Assembly (NCBI GenBank): GCA_015711825.1
Contig: JACVJD010000013.1
Location: 1-43,418, forward strand
Direction of reading: 5' to 3'
DNA: 43,418 nt
Origin: Candidatus Solincola daggyaiensis
GTDB lineage: Bacteria > Actinomycetota > Geothermincolia > Geothermincolales > RBG-13-55-18
Shown here: one piece after another, positions 24,491-33,095 of the stretch
How the letters are laid out: each line of letters begins with the position of its first letter
Numbering within the stretch: the stretch's first letter is position 1
Position numbers and translations under genes: made by a program
Notes under the pieces: generated by a model
The model's input: only the letters and a program-made list of their open reading frames with translations
What the model was told of the DNA's origin: nothing
Databases searched by the model: none

Positions 24491-24932
24491 GGGCCCGAGG
24501 CCTTTCACCTCGCGGCGGCCGCGATATAAGCAGCGTGCCGGGTCATGTGGGGAGCCGTTGCCCATGCCCGCCACGCGCAGGCCTTTCACCATTTGCGACA
24601 GGGCCGACACCGGCGCATACCGCGCTTCCGTGCGGCGAAGAAATCGTCGCGGTCGTTTTGATATCCATGGAGCAAGCAGGTCGTATGTCGCATGTCCCCA
24701 TGGGTGGCGACGAAGGCGTCGACCATCTACCCGGACGGCTTGAGAGCGAGGAAGGCCTACGACCTGAGGGGTTGTTGCGTCAGCCGTTCTCTCGCGCGGC
24801 TCATAGGTCCCTGTTGTTTTTACCGGCCTTCAAACCGTCGCCACGCGCATGCAGGGAGACGCAACGCAAGCACGGACTCTGTGCTATATTGAACCTGGTG
24901 GGTAAACTTGAGGAAGGTGGTTAGGGGGCAGG
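24491..24932. other. 442-bp intergenic region before pilT
   Basis: Holds a direct repeat AGGCCTTTCACC (24498-24509 and 24579-24590). The first copy sits in a hairpin CGAGG/CCTCG and the second between CGCA and TGCG. TATATT at 24885-24890, within TGTGCTATATT, is a likely -10 box for pilT, without a good -35. No protein-like frame was found. Confidence 0.5.
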
Positions 24933-26030
24933 ATGGATATCCAGAATCTGCTGCAATACATGGTCGACAAGCAGGCCTCGGATCTGCACATCAAGGCGGG
25001 CGGGCCGCCTTATTTCCGTATAGACGGACGCCTGGTGAAGCCGGATTTCCCTCGCCTATCGCCCACCGATACGGTAGAGGCGGCCTATGCCCTTATGAAC
25101 GAGAAACAGGCCAAGAAGTTCGCGGAGCGCAACGAGGTCGATTTCGCCTACAGTATAGCCGGACTGGGGAGGTTCCGGGCCAACATCTTCAAGCAGAGGG
25201 GCACGGTGGGGATAGCCATCCGCAGGGTGCTCACCACCTCCGTGCCTTCCTTCGAGGAGCTGGGGCTGCCGCCGGTGTTGAGGCGCCTGGCCATGGAGCG
25301 GCGCGGCTTGATCCTGGTGACGGGGCCCGCCGGGGCGGGCAAGACCACCACCCTGGCGGCGATAATCGATTTCATCAACACCAACGACCAGGTGAACATC
25401 ATAACCATCGAGGACCCCATCGAGGTCCTGCACGTGGACAAGAAGAGCATCATCCACCAGAGGGAGATCGGCACGGATACCGAGAGCTATGCCGACGCCC
25501 TCAAGTACATCACCCGCCAGGATCCCGACGTGATCCTCATCGGCGAGATGAGGGACCCGGAGACGGTGACGGCGGCCATGAGCGTGGCCATGACCGGCCA
25601 TTTGGTGCTCTCGACCTTCCATACCATAGACACCACCGAGACCGTGAACCGCATCATAGACTTCTTCCCGCCTCAGCAGCAGAAGCAGATCAGGCTCACC
25701 CTGGCCAGTGTGCTCAGGGGCATCGTCTCCCAGCGGCTCCTGCCCCTCAAGGACCACAGCGGGAGGGTGCCGGCGGTGGAGGTTTTGGTCATGACGGGCC
25801 GCATGGCGGAGGCGCTCATCAACGAGGAGCCCACCACGGTGATGCGGGAGATAATCGCCGAGGGAGAGTTCTACGGCATGCAGACCTTCGACCAGTCGTT
25901 GGTGGACCTCTACCGCTACGGATTGGTTGATTACAAGGTGGCGGTATCGGCCTCCACCAGCCCCCACGATTTCAGCCTGGCGGTGAAGCAGCTCGGCCTG
26001 GAAGTGGAAGAAGACCTGCTCTCGAGATGA
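24933..26030 (+). CDS. pilT: PilT-type type IV pilus retraction ATPase
   Basis: 365 residues. The N-terminal PAS-like PilT domain (ASDLHIKAGGPPYFRIDGRL) is followed by the RecA-like ATPase with Walker A GPAGAGKTTT (131-140), the Asp box IEDPIEVLH, Walker B DVILIGEMRDPET (E205) and the His box GHLVLSTFHT. PilT hexamers pull type IV pili back for twitching or DNA uptake. The ATG follows GGGGGCAGG. No pilB, pilC or pilin genes are adjacent, so it is alone here, as lone pilT copies often are. A PilU or DNA-uptake variant cannot be excluded. The usual C-terminal AIRNLIRE signature is not seen; the corresponding area reads AEALINEEPTTVMREII, within normal family variation. Confidence 0.92.
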   Translation: MDIQNLLQYMVDKQASDLHIKAGGPPYFRIDGRLVKPDFPRLSPTDTVEAAYALMNEKQAKKFAERNEVDFAYSIAGLGRFRANIFKQRGTVGIAIRRVLTTSVPSFEELGLPPVLRRLAMERRGLILVTGPAGAGKTTTLAAIIDFINTNDQVNIITIEDPIEVLHVDKKSIIHQREIGTDTESYADALKYITRQDPDVILIGEMRDPETVTAAMSVAMTGHLVLSTFHTIDTTETVNRIIDFFPPQQQKQIRLTLASVLRGIVSQRLLPLKDHSGRVPAVEVLVMTGRMAEALINEEPTTVMREIIAEGEFYGMQTFDQSLVDLYRYGLVDYKVAVSASTSPHDFSLAVKQLGLEVEEDLLSR

Positions 26031-26347
26031 CCTACGGCATGGGAGCCGAGCTCCTTTCCCGATGGGGAAAAAGAAGGCTCTTTCCCGGCGGCGTGGGCAG
26101 AAAGATGACGGCAATGGGATGGCGATCCGCGGCAAAGCCGACGTTTTAGGCTTGGGCAACGCCTTCGCGCGCCCGTTCTGGCCCTAAGAAGCATTACAGC
26201 GGAGGGTCAAGCTGGGGCAGGCAGGCCTTGCGATCCCTTAACCGTTTGCGGGCAAGCGAGTAAAGGGGGTCATCCCGGGCCCCGCCCGCAATCCCGGTCC
26301 GGTCACCCCCTCAATCGTCTCCCCGTCGATTGATATATAATCGTGCC
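26031..26347. other. 317-bp intergenic region after pilT
   Basis: Near the pilT end TTTCCC-GATG-GGGAAA is followed after ten bases by another TTTCCC (about 26056-26095), so two rival hairpins are possible. GGGGGT and ACCCCC (about 26264-26309) could enclose a larger structure. The -10 box at 26336 serves the next gene. No protein-like frame was found. Confidence 0.4.
26336..26341 (+). promoter_or_regulatory. TATAAT -10 box of a leaderless transcript
   Basis: A perfect TATAAT ends six bases before ATG 26348. No -35 box is clear. The start point would fall on or next to the A of ATG, and there is no Shine-Dalgarno sequence in the gap. Confidence 0.6.
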
Positions 26348-26518
26348 ATGTCTTTTCGCAAGTTGCGCCCGGCCGCGGCGGCCGCTCTGGCGGGTCTGGT
26401 GCTCGCCGCCGTTTTGCTGGCCATAAGGGAGATAAAAACAGCGCCACAGGGAACCCCGGGTTCGGAACTGGTGTGGAGAACGGCAGCCCCTGGGGATCTT
26501 TTCCGGGGGGCGCAATGA
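26348..26518 (+). CDS. Small single-span membrane protein, coupled to the next gene
   Basis: 56 residues. A short basic N-terminus (MSFRKLRP) precedes a hydrophobic stretch AAAAALAGLVLAAVLLAI (about 9-26), then a polar tail of 30 residues. It would span the membrane once with the tail outside by the positive-inside rule, or be a signal peptide of a tiny exported protein. Its stop overlaps the next start as ATGA at 26515-26518, a classic coupling signal. The -10 box directly upstream and the lack of a ribosome site on the second gene suggest that this small frame starts the operon. I do not recognise a family. The alternative is that it is just a translated leader. Confidence 0.5.
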   Translation: MSFRKLRPAAAAALAGLVLAAVLLAIREIKTAPQGTPGSELVWRTAAPGDLFRGAQ

Positions 26519-27696
26519 GGGTTCTCATCCTTGGGGCCGCGGGCAGGACGGGGCGGATGGTCGCCGCTAGCTTGAGTAGAGCAAGCTGCACGACCCGCCT
26601 TTATCTCGCGGACCGCGACGCGGAGGCCTTGTGCAAGATAACCTCCGAGCGGTCGGGAATTCCCGCCAGCCCACGCTACCTCGACGTCGAGGATGAGGAC
26701 TGCCTGCTGGAAAGGGTCTCCGAGTCCGACCTGGTGGTGGGTTGCGCGGGTCCCTCGCACCTCCACGAGGCGCGCATGGCGAGGGCCGCCCTGGAGGCGG
26801 GGCGCGATTACGTCTCCCTGTGCGACGACCCGGAGGCGGCGGTCGCATTGCGGGAACTCGGCCCCGCGGCGGAGAGAAAAGGGGTTAGGATCCTGTGCGG
26901 CACGGGATTGACCCCGGGTATATCGAGCCTGCTTGCGTGCAGGGCGGCCGCCTGTCTGGACGAGGTCCGATCCGTGTCCGTGGCGTGGCACCTACGCCTT
27001 TCCTCGGGACTGGGCCCCGCCACCCTGGCGCACCTCCTGCGCGCTTGCGGAGGCAGGGCACCGATCTGGCGGGCAGGGAGGGCGGGGAGGGAACGCTCCG
27101 GGAGCGGCCCTGAAACGGTGCATTTCCCGCCCCCGCTGGGGTGGCGCCAGGTCTCGATCATCGCTCACCCCGAGCCCATTTCGCTTGCGGAGGCTCTGCC
27201 CGGCCTCATGGAGGTGGACTTCAGGGCGGGTTTCGGTGAGCGCGGCCTTGACCTGGCCCTACAGGCCCTTGCCTGGCTGCACGACGGCTTGGACGATTCC
27301 TGGGCGTGGCGTGAAGCCCTGCGCATCATGACCTCGACGCTTGCGGGGAGATTCGGCGGCGGCCCTTTGTCCGCGGTGATGGCCAAGGCGGAGGGAAGGG
27401 CGAAGGGATCGCCGGCCGTCAGGGCACTCGCGGTGGTGGGTGACTATTACGGGCTGTCCGCCGCCATGGTGGCGGCGTCCCTGGAACATATGAGGCTGGA
27501 GGAGATGGAGCCGGGCTTTCATTTCCCCGAACAGGCTCTGGATCGGCCCTCCTTTTTCGCCCGCCTGAAGGCCATGGGGGTGCGCTTTTTGGTGGGAGAG
27601 GCGAGGGGAGATGAGTCGGTGACGGGGCAAGCCGCACGCCATGTTTCCCCCCGAGCTCCTTGCGCGTGCGGATGGGCCGGGGCTGAAAAGGGGTAG
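26515..27696 (+). CDS. Saccharopine-dehydrogenase-like NAD(P)-binding protein
   Basis: 393 residues. It starts with a Rossmann strand and loop, MRVLILGAAGRTGRMVAASL (GAAGRTG), followed by LADRDAEAL with an acidic residue at the end of strand two. SDLVVGCAGPSHLHEARMARAALEAGRDYVSLCDDP is typical of the saccharopine dehydrogenase/carboxynorspermidine dehydrogenase superfamily, as is CGTGLTPGISSLLA. The C-terminal half is less conserved. ATG 26515 is chosen because the Rossmann motif begins there and because of the ATGA overlap with the small membrane gene. An upstream in-frame start at 26473 adds 14 unlikely residues. Substrate unknown; true lysine-pathway function is doubtful because DapA/LysA are present. 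Confidence 0.8.
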   Translation: MRVLILGAAGRTGRMVAASLSRASCTTRLYLADRDAEALCKITSERSGIPASPRYLDVEDEDCLLERVSESDLVVGCAGPSHLHEARMARAALEAGRDYVSLCDDPEAAVALRELGPAAERKGVRILCGTGLTPGISSLLACRAAACLDEVRSVSVAWHLRLSSGLGPATLAHLLRACGGRAPIWRAGRAGRERSGSGPETVHFPPPLGWRQVSIIAHPEPISLAEALPGLMEVDFRAGFGERGLDLALQALAWLHDGLDDSWAWREALRIMTSTLAGRFGGGPLSAVMAKAEGRAKGSPAVRALAVVGDYYGLSAAMVAASLEHMRLEEMEPGFHFPEQALDRPSFFARLKAMGVRFLVGEARGDESVTGQAARHVSPRAPCACGWAGAEKG

Positions 27697-27742
27697 GAAG
27701 GCAAACGATCATGGCAGGCCAAGGGAAGGCATGTAAGCTAGC

Positions 27743-27846
27743 GGAAAAACCCCTTTGGGGGTTCAGGATATGGGCGGGGGAGACGAAAAGAGCGAGAGAA
27801 GGCGAGACGGCGCGAAGAAGTCGGGCGGATCGTCCGCACCCGACTT
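27743..27846 (+). terminator. Two hairpins after the saccharopine-dehydrogenase-like gene
   Basis: AACCCC-TTTG-GGGGTT at about 27745-27760 and a longer stem at 27818-27846 (AAGTCGGG...CCCGACTT with an inner CGGA/TCCG and a two-base bulge). Neither has a T run. They separate the two plus-strand genes and may end the upstream transcript. Confidence 0.45.
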
Positions 27847-27890
27847 CCCTTGCCGGGGCTTGCGTGACAGGGTAAGGAGGTAGAGAAGCC

Positions 27891-28823
27891 TTGAGGATTC
27901 TGGTTACGGGCGGGGCGGGGTTCATAGGGTCCCATCTCTGCGAGCGGCTGGTAGAGGAGGGGCACGAGGTGATGTGCCTCGACAACCTGTGCACTGGGGA
28001 TCCGCGCAATCTGGAGACATTGCAAGGCCATCCGCGTTTCCGTTTCATCCTCGCCGATGCCGTTTCGCCCATCAACCTCACCGTTGACCGCGTGGCCCAC
28101 CTTGCCAGCCCGGCCAGCCCGGTCGATTACGGACGTCTGTCGGTGGAGACCATGATGGTGAACTCCCTCGGCACTTACCAGGCACTCGAGCTGGCGCGCA
28201 AGAACGGCGCGCGCTTCCTTCTCGCCTCCACCTCGGAGGTATACGGCGATCCCCTCGAGACGCCCCAGGGCGAGGAGTACCATGGCAACGTCAACCCCGT
28301 GGGCCCACGTGCTTGCTACGACGAATCCAAGCGTTTCGCTGAGGCCATGACCTCCACCTATCGCAGGCTGTACGGGCTGGAGACGGTGATCCTCAGGATC
28401 TTCAACACCTTTGGCCCGCGTATGCGACGTGAGGACGGCAGGGTGGTGCCCAATTTCATCTTGCAGGCGGTGGCGGGGGAGCCCATCACCGTCTACGGCG
28501 ACGGCACCCAGACGCGCAGCTTCTGCTACGTGGACGACCTGGTGGAGGGGATCCGGCGCGCGCTTTTCACCGACGCCGCGGTGGGAGAGGTGATAAACCT
28601 GGGCAATGACGGGGAGATGACCATTCTCGAGCTGGCGGAGCGGGTAAGGCATCTCACCGGCTCTGCCTCGGAGATAAGCTTTCGCCCCCTTCCCGAGGAC
28701 GACCCCCAGCGGCGCAGGCCGAGGCTGGAGAAGGCGCGCGAGATCCTGAGCTGGGAACCGCGGGTATCGCTTGAGGAAGGCCTGAGCAAGGTGGTGGAGT
28801 GGTTCAAGGAGCATCCCGTCTGA
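27891..28823 (+). CDS. UDP-glucuronate decarboxylase-like NAD-dependent epimerase/dehydratase
   Basis: 310 residues, extended SDR family. [10 protein letters not shown] near the N-terminus binds [12 protein letters not shown] and YDESKRFAE give the catalytic Ser/Thr, Tyr and Lys. [20 protein letters not shown] and [19 protein letters not shown] closely match UDP-xylose synthases (UXS), which turn UDP-glucuronate into UDP-xylose. Related UDP-glucose epimerases and dTDP-glucose dehydratases have different residues here, so UXS is the best call. The start is TTG with AAGGAGG ten bases before; the protein begins exactly at the Rossmann strand. The thioesterase gene overlaps its stop (TGATG). No glycosyltransferase or ugd gene is near, so the sugar polymer it serves is unknown. 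Confidence 0.85.
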   Translation: MRILVTGGAGFIGSHLCERLVEEGHEVMCLDNLCTGDPRNLETLQGHPRFRFILADAVSPINLTVDRVAHLASPASPVDYGRLSVETMMVNSLGTYQALELARKNGARFLLASTSEVYGDPLETPQGEEYHGNVNPVGPRACYDESKRFAEAMTSTYRRLYGLETVILRIFNTFGPRMRREDGRVVPNFILQAVAGEPITVYGDGTQTRSFCYVDDLVEGIRRALFTDAAVGEVINLGNDGEMTILELAERVRHLTGSASEISFRPLPEDDPQRRRPRLEKAREILSWEPRVSLEEGLSKVVEWFKEHPV

Positions 28824-29275
28824 TGGGAGGTCTTGCGGTGGAGGATATCGAGGCCAGGTACCGGGAGATAAGGCGCTCGCGCTCGGACCCCGGCACTTTC
28901 TACGGCTTGCTGGGCATGGAGCTGGAGGAGCTGGGCGAGGGCAGGGCGCTTTTCACCCTGGAGGTGGGCGAGAGGTTTTTCAACGCCGGCGGGGTGGTGC
29001 ACGGAGGCGTATTCGCCTCCCTCGCCGATGCCGCCCTGGCCGCCGCCCTTGCCACCATGGTCGATCACGAAAAGGAATCCATTGCCACGGTGGAGATGAA
29101 GATAAATTATATGGCCCCGGCGCGCGGCGGAAAACTGGCGGCGGAGGGAAGGATAATCCAGCGGGGCAGGTCCGTCGCGGTGGGCGAATGCGCGGTCAGC
29201 GACGGCGAGGGCCGCATGATGGCCAAGGCCATGGCCACTTTCCTGATCCGTACACGCTTAAAGGAGGGCGGATGA
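28823..29275 (+). CDS. PaaI-type hotdog-fold acyl-CoA thioesterase
   Basis: 150 residues from the ATG used. NAGGVVHGGVFASLADAALAAAL is the hotdog signature with the HGG motif and the catalytic Asp on the helix; VEMKINYMAPARGGKLAAEGRII is the next conserved block. Members cleave aromatic or acyl-CoA thioesters. The ATG overlaps the stop of the epimerase gene (TGATG at 28821-28825). A GTG at 28838 has GGGAGG seven bases before it and may be the real start, giving 145 residues. The link to the sugar gene is only by position. Confidence 0.85.
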   Translation: MGGLAVEDIEARYREIRRSRSDPGTFYGLLGMELEELGEGRALFTLEVGERFFNAGGVVHGGVFASLADAALAAALATMVDHEKESIATVEMKINYMAPARGGKLAAEGRIIQRGRSVAVGECAVSDGEGRMMAKAMATFLIRTRLKEGG

Positions 29276-29318
29276 AAGACCTGGCGTCCCGGCCCTGCCC
29301 CTTCAGGCCATGATGCCG

Positions 29319-29618
29319 TTAGGCCATGACGCCGAGCCTCCACACGCGTCGGAGCGACCAGGAGTCGGCGCCCTCGTCATATCCTAGTAGGTAAAGATCG
29401 CCATCATCGGCCCGTACGCGGAAGCAGGCATGCCTGGCCCGGCTTACCTCGTCTTCCTCAAACCAGCTGCCCTCGATGTCCATGACCATGAACTCGCGCT
29501 CGTCGAGGAAAAAACTGAGAGGCCTCTGGTTGAGCTTGAAGCCCGAATAGCATTTGACCGCGAGGGGAAGGTCGGTCCGCTCGCAAATCACGGCGGGGAT
29601 GTGCATCGCTTCCGGCAA
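29319..29618 (-). CDS. Small conserved-looking protein of unknown function
   Basis: 99 residues from a TTG start that has AGGAG eight bases upstream; ATG 29606 is the alternative. The core reads KLNQRPLSFFLDEREFMVMDI followed by SWFEEDE and ACFRVRADDGDLYLLGYDE, ending SWSLRRVWRLG. The pattern (RP..F...r.f.V.di...W......yrVra..G..y.L.yd....W.L..v) resembles small beta-rich proteins annotated DUF6504 in Actinobacteria, but I cannot confirm that. No cysteine pair or membrane segment. It follows ino1 on minus across a gap of 160 bp. Function unknown. Confidence 0.6.
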   Translation of the reverse strand: MPEAMHIPAVICERTDLPLAVKCYSGFKLNQRPLSFFLDEREFMVMDIEGSWFEEDEVSRARHACFRVRADDGDLYLLGYDEGADSWSLRRVWRLGVMA

Positions 29619-29778
29619 TTCTCTATCTCCTGAACATATAGAGGGACACCGTACGCTAGAGTAATATATCACAACACGCCGTGAAATCAAGCGCCTTGCG
29701 ATTCCCAGGGCCCGTTTCGAGGGCGCGCTCTAAACCCCTTTGGGCAACCGCGGGGGAGGTCGATCGCCGTGCGAGCAT

Positions 29779-30945
29779 TTATTCCCGCTGCGAGACGGGA
29801 GGGGACTGGGCCATTTCCTCCGAGATCTCGAGGTCTTTTCCGTTGCCGAAGTCCGCGGTGGTCAGCATGCCGGCGGGGTTGCCGGCGATGAAATCCTCCA
29901 CCATACGCCGCGCTTCCTCGTCCGAGTACTGCACCGGGGGAGATTTCATGAAGTAGGCGGAGGGTCCGATGAGCGCACCGCTCATGCCGCGGTCCATGGC
30001 CAGGCGGCAGCAGCGGATGGCGTCGATCACTATTCCGGCGGAATTCGGGGAATCCCAGACCTCCAGCTTGAACTCGAGGGACATGGGGACGTCCCCGAAC
30101 TCCCTTCCCTCGAGGCGAATATAGGCCCATTTGCGGTCGTTGAGCCAGGCCACGTAATCGCTTGGCCCGATATGCACGTTGTCTTTGTCTATGTTGTGGT
30201 TGAGCTGGGAAACCACGGCGTCGGTCTTGGATATCTTCTTGGACTCCAGGCGCTCTCTTTCCAGCATGTTCATGAAGTCCATGTTGCCGCCGATGTTGAG
30301 CTGAGCGGTGCGGTCGAGGATGACGCCGCGGTCGTTGAAGAGCTTCGCCAGCACGCGGTGAACGATGGTCGCTCCCACCTGCGACTTTATGTCGTCACCC
30401 ACGATGGGCAGGCCGTACCTACGGAACTTGCCCTGCCACATCTCCTCCCTGGCCACGAAAACAGGGATGCAGTTGACGATGCCGCACCCGGCCTTGAGCG
30501 CCTCCTCCACGTAAAAATGAGTGGCCTTTTCGCTCCCCACCGGCAGGTAGTTGACCAGCACATCCACTTCGTGCCTGGCCAGGGTTTCCGCCACGTTGAC
30601 CGGCTCGCCAGGGTCTTCTTCCGCCACCGTGCGGTAGTACTTGCCGAAGCCGTCCAGGGTATGGCCGCGGTATACGGGGGCGCCGAGCCGCGGGACGTCG
30701 CAGATCTTTATGGTGTTGTTGCGGCCGCTCAATATCGCCTCGGAGACGTCTTTGCCGACCTTGTCCGCGTCCACGTCGAAAGCGCACACCACCTCGATGT
30801 CGCGGATATGGTAATGGTCCACCTTGACGTGCATAAGACCCGGTATGAGGTCGCCTTCCCGCGCCTCCCGGTAATATTCGATACCCTGCACCAGAGATGA
30901 GGCGCAGTTGCCCACGCCCACTATGGCCACGCGTATCCTCTTCAT
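29779..30945 (-). CDS. ino1: Inositol-1-phosphate synthase
   Basis: 388 residues. Converts glucose-6-phosphate to L-myo-inositol-1-phosphate using NAD, feeding phosphatidylinositol, mycothiol-like thiols or inositol-phosphate solutes. [16 protein letters not shown] is the NAD loop; [30 protein letters not shown] (Asp and catalytic Lys) and [12 protein letters not shown] are hallmarks of the shorter actinobacterial/archaeal enzyme. ACAGGAGGTC precedes ATG 30945; the frame runs 24 codons further up but without conserved sequence. A PadR regulator lies directly upstream on the same strand, 68 bp away. This order (PadR, then ino1) is also found in mycobacteria (Rv0047c-Rv0046c), which supports an actinobacterial origin and PadR control. 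Confidence 0.93.
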   Translation of the reverse strand: MKRIRVAIVGVGNCASSLVQGIEYYREAREGDLIPGLMHVKVDHYHIRDIEVVCAFDVDADKVGKDVSEAILSGRNNTIKICDVPRLGAPVYRGHTLDGFGKYYRTVAEEDPGEPVNVAETLARHEVDVLVNYLPVGSEKATHFYVEEALKAGCGIVNCIPVFVAREEMWQGKFRRYGLPIVGDDIKSQVGATIVHRVLAKLFNDRGVILDRTAQLNIGGNMDFMNMLERERLESKKISKTDAVVSQLNHNIDKDNVHIGPSDYVAWLNDRKWAYIRLEGREFGDVPMSLEFKLEVWDSPNSAGIVIDAIRCCRLAMDRGMSGALIGPSAYFMKSPPVQYSDEEARRMVEDFIAGNPAGMLTTADFGNGKDLEISEEMAQSPPVSQRE

Positions 30946-31013
30946 CTTCAGACCTCCTGTCAAACCCCTATATCCATGCCGCCGGGGCTTCAAAACCGGC
31001 ATCGCTACCAATA

Positions 31014-31643
31014 TCAAGCCTGTAACGGCGTAGCTTTCTCCAACGGGTTTTCCTCGATGACGATCTTCCCACCCCCCTTCTCCTCCTTCGAGACCGCCTC
31101 ACGCTCTTTCCTGCTCTCCTGGATGTGCGTTCTCTCCTGCGCGATGAGCTCCTCCAGCCAGGCGATATCGCTCTCAAGCTGCTCCTGGCGGTGACGGTAA
31201 AGCCCTTGCCGGTAGCTATCCGGTTCCTTTTCGCGCGGCTTGCCGGCCCCGCTCATCTCCTTCAGCCTCTCCTCAAGATAGTTCCTGCGCCTTTCCAGGA
31301 GCCAAAGCCTGAGCTCCGGCTCCATGTACTGGAAGAAGGCCAGGCGCAGGCTGAACTTGTCGCCGTCCGTTATCTCCGACTTCTTGCGCGTGTCCACCAG
31401 AAGCCTCTGGAAGGTCTCCTCACCCTCGGGAGTTATGCGGTAGACGTACCGGTTGCGCGTCTTCTCTTTCACCGTGTACGCTTTTTCCACCGCGTTCTTG
31501 GCCTCCAACCTCTTGAGGGCGGGATAGAGCGAGCCGTAGCTTATCTTCCACAGGTGGCCCAGGAGATAGGACAGCCTCTTTTTCAACTCGTAGCCGTGCA
31601 TGGGCTTTTCCTTCAACGCCCCGAGGATGGCCAGTTCCAGCAC
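31014..31643 (-). CDS. PadR-family transcriptional regulator
   Basis: 209 residues. A winged helix (about 1-85) with [43 protein letters not shown] and [18 protein letters not shown] is diagnostic of PadR. The C-terminal part (about 100-175) is the PadR_C dimer helix set, followed by a charged tail. GTG 31643 has GAGGAGG seven bases upstream; longer starts lack support. Adjacent to ino1 on the same strand, so it probably controls ino1 and itself. Three GATATAT palindromes at 31705-31738 are the likely operator. Confidence 0.92.
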   Translation of the reverse strand: MLELAILGALKEKPMHGYELKKRLSYLLGHLWKISYGSLYPALKRLEAKNAVEKAYTVKEKTRNRYVYRITPEGEETFQRLLVDTRKKSEITDGDKFSLRLAFFQYMEPELRLWLLERRRNYLEERLKEMSGAGKPREKEPDSYRQGLYRHRQEQLESDIAWLEELIAQERTHIQESRKEREAVSKEEKGGGKIVIEENPLEKATPLQA

Positions 31644-31704
31644 TTTACAACCTCCTCGTCCGCCCCTACAATCTTGCGCAGGGCCGGACAATACATATCA
31701 CCTC

Positions 31705-31738
31705 GATATATCTCCACGATATATCTATTCGATATATT
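31705..31738. promoter_or_regulatory. Three 13-bp-spaced palindromes, probable PadR operator
   Basis: GATATATC at 31705-31712 and 31718-31725 and GATATATT at 31731-31738 start exactly 13 bp apart. The first two are perfect palindromes, each preceded by C. They lie 62-95 bp upstream of the padR start. Confidence 0.6.
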
Positions 31739-31902
31739 AATTCACCCCTCCTCCCATAACAAGCCCCAAGATGTAGTGTTTTAGTGTATTGCGAGACATC
31801 ATATCCGTTTCAGCGCCCCGAGGCATGGTCCAGGCCGACGGGGAACCTTCATATCCGGGGGCGAAAGAATACGGCAAAAGGTTTCGTCGCCATGCGGGGC
31901 AG

Positions 31903-31921
31903 GGAACGCGCTGGGCGTTCC
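31903..31921. terminator. Hairpin downstream of the MBL-fold gene
   Basis: GGAACGC-GCTGG-GCGTTCC, a perfect 7-bp stem 36 bp past the stop of the minus-strand hydrolase gene; no T run follows. Confidence 0.45.
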
Positions 31922-31956
31922 GGACCACGGTACTCCGGTCTGGCGCGCCGCCGGGC

Positions 31957-32646
31957 TTAGAGCCGACCGTAATTGCGCAGGTAACCCTGGATATACTCGC
32001 GCACCTCGGAGGCCGGTCGATAGATGCCGAAGTGACCCTCGCAGAGGATGTCTGCCTCCAGAGCTAAGAGCTTGCGCATGGATTCGCTCCAGGCGTCCAG
32101 GTCGGAGCCGAAGGAGGCGTAGAAGGGGCCATGGATGTCCTGGCCGAAGAGCACGCGATAGAGGCCGTTGTCCGCCAACAAGGATATGGATCCCGGCGTA
32201 TGACCCGGGGTATGGATCCAGCGCAGAGGAGAAGCCCCTCCCTCGATAACGCCCCCCTCGCCCACCAGGCGTCTTTTCACCACCAGGGGAGCCAGTTGGA
32301 CGCCGTACCAGCTGGCGGCGGTACGACGCTCGTCTGCATTCTCCACCGCGGGGGCGTCCAAGTCGTGGATGGCCAGCGGTATCCCGAACCTCTCAGAGAG
32401 GAAGGAAGCTCCTCCCACGTGGTCTATGTGGCAGTGGGTGAGGACTACCAGCCTCAGGTCACGCGGGGAATAACCCAACCGCTCCAGGTTGGCGATGAGC
32501 TTGCGCGTCGCTTTGCCCGCCCCCGCGTCGATAAGTATGGGGTATCCAAGGTCCACCAGGTACACGCAGCAATCCTCCGGGGAGGTCATGTCCGGGCCTC
32601 CCACCTGGAAGACGCCCTCACATATCTTGAAGGGATCCAACCGCAT
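31957..32646 (-). CDS. Metallo-beta-lactamase-fold hydrolase
   Basis: 229 residues. THCHIDHVGG is the HxHxDH zinc motif; HTPGHTPGSISLL, FGQDIHG and EGHFGIY give the further His, bridging Asp and last His. The group is close to glyoxalase II-like and AHL-lactonase-like hydrolases. PEDCCVYLVDLGYPILIDAGAG is the usual first strand pair. ATG 32646 starts 13 bases after a TATAAT box, with a GTG codon right before it; the longer frame to 32919 has no expected sequence. The substrate cannot be told. Its nearest plus-strand neighbour is yjbQ, across a 467-bp repeat-rich region. Confidence 0.87.
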   Translation of the reverse strand: MRLDPFKICEGVFQVGGPDMTSPEDCCVYLVDLGYPILIDAGAGKATRKLIANLERLGYSPRDLRLVVLTHCHIDHVGGASFLSERFGIPLAIHDLDAPAVENADERRTAASWYGVQLAPLVVKRRLVGEGGVIEGGASPLRWIHTPGHTPGSISLLADNGLYRVLFGQDIHGPFYASFGSDLDAWSESMRKLLALEADILCEGHFGIYRPASEVREYIQGYLRNYGRL

Positions 32647-32659
32647 CACCCCAGGTGAG

Positions 32660-32665
32660 ATTATA
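32660..32665 (-). promoter_or_regulatory. TATAAT -10 box of the MBL-fold gene
   Basis: Perfect -10 hexamer on minus, 13 bases before ATG 32646 (ten before the adjacent GTG). The mRNA leader would be only a few bases long. No clear -35. Confidence 0.55.
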
Positions 32666-32750
32666 GACCAAGCGCGTCCGGGAGGATACGGCTTAAGGAG
32701 AAGGGTGTGGGCGATGCATTCGATGGCCGTTTTACCGCCGGAGCAAGTCC

Positions 32751-32852
32751 CGCACATGTCGCGGCCATGTCGCGTCGCTCCTCGGACGAGCCGATGCCGA
32801 AAACCGTTTCCCGTATCTGCCCGCGCATGTCGCGGCGATGTCGCTTCGCCCC
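32751..32852 (+). repeat. Imperfect 31-bp direct repeat
   Basis: A unit with CATGTCGCGGC and ATGTCGC at 32751-32781 recurs at 32822-32852, 27 of 31 bases identical, 71 bp apart. Each unit contains ATGTCGC twice. Confidence 0.65.
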
Positions 32853-32961
32853 TTGCCGGAGGCGATATCCCGATCCCGTGAGGGCCTGTCCATGGTTTCT
32901 TTCCGGGGCTGCCGATCACGGTTGCTCGTTCCTCCCGCTATCCCAAACACGTGTGGGCAAT

Positions 32962-32992
32962 GCCCAAGCGATGCGAAGGCCCAAGCGATGCG
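32962..32992 (+). repeat. Tandem repeat GCCCAAGCGATGCG
   Basis: Two exact 14-bp copies at 32962-32975 and 32979-32992, period 17. The first follows TGGGCAATGCCCA, a small palindrome. Confidence 0.65.
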
Positions 32993-33064
32993 CTACCTAT
33001 TGCGCGCACGGCAGGGGTTGTCGCTAAACTAAGAAGGATATAGGAGCGGTGCCTCTCCTGCTGT

Positions 33065-33095
33065 TACTATATGAATTGCGCGGTTAATTGCGCGG
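33065..33095 (+). promoter_or_regulatory. Possible yjbQ promoter with tandem AATTGCGCGG
   Basis: TACTAT (33065-33070) may be a -10 box. AATTGCGCGG occurs exactly twice (33074-33083 and 33086-33095), period 12, over the predicted start site, as an operator would. Confidence 0.35.

Larger units (their letters stand above)
31644..31956. other. 313-bp divergence-free intergenic region upstream of padR
   Basis: Holds the padR operator repeats and promoter area (31685-31740) and, at 31903-31921, the hairpin after the hydrolase gene. No protein-like frame was found. Confidence 0.5.

Noticed and set aside
32707-33027. A 106-codon plus-strand frame in the intergenic region
   Set aside because: Arg/Cys-rich composition, spans the repeats, no ribosome site and no family features.
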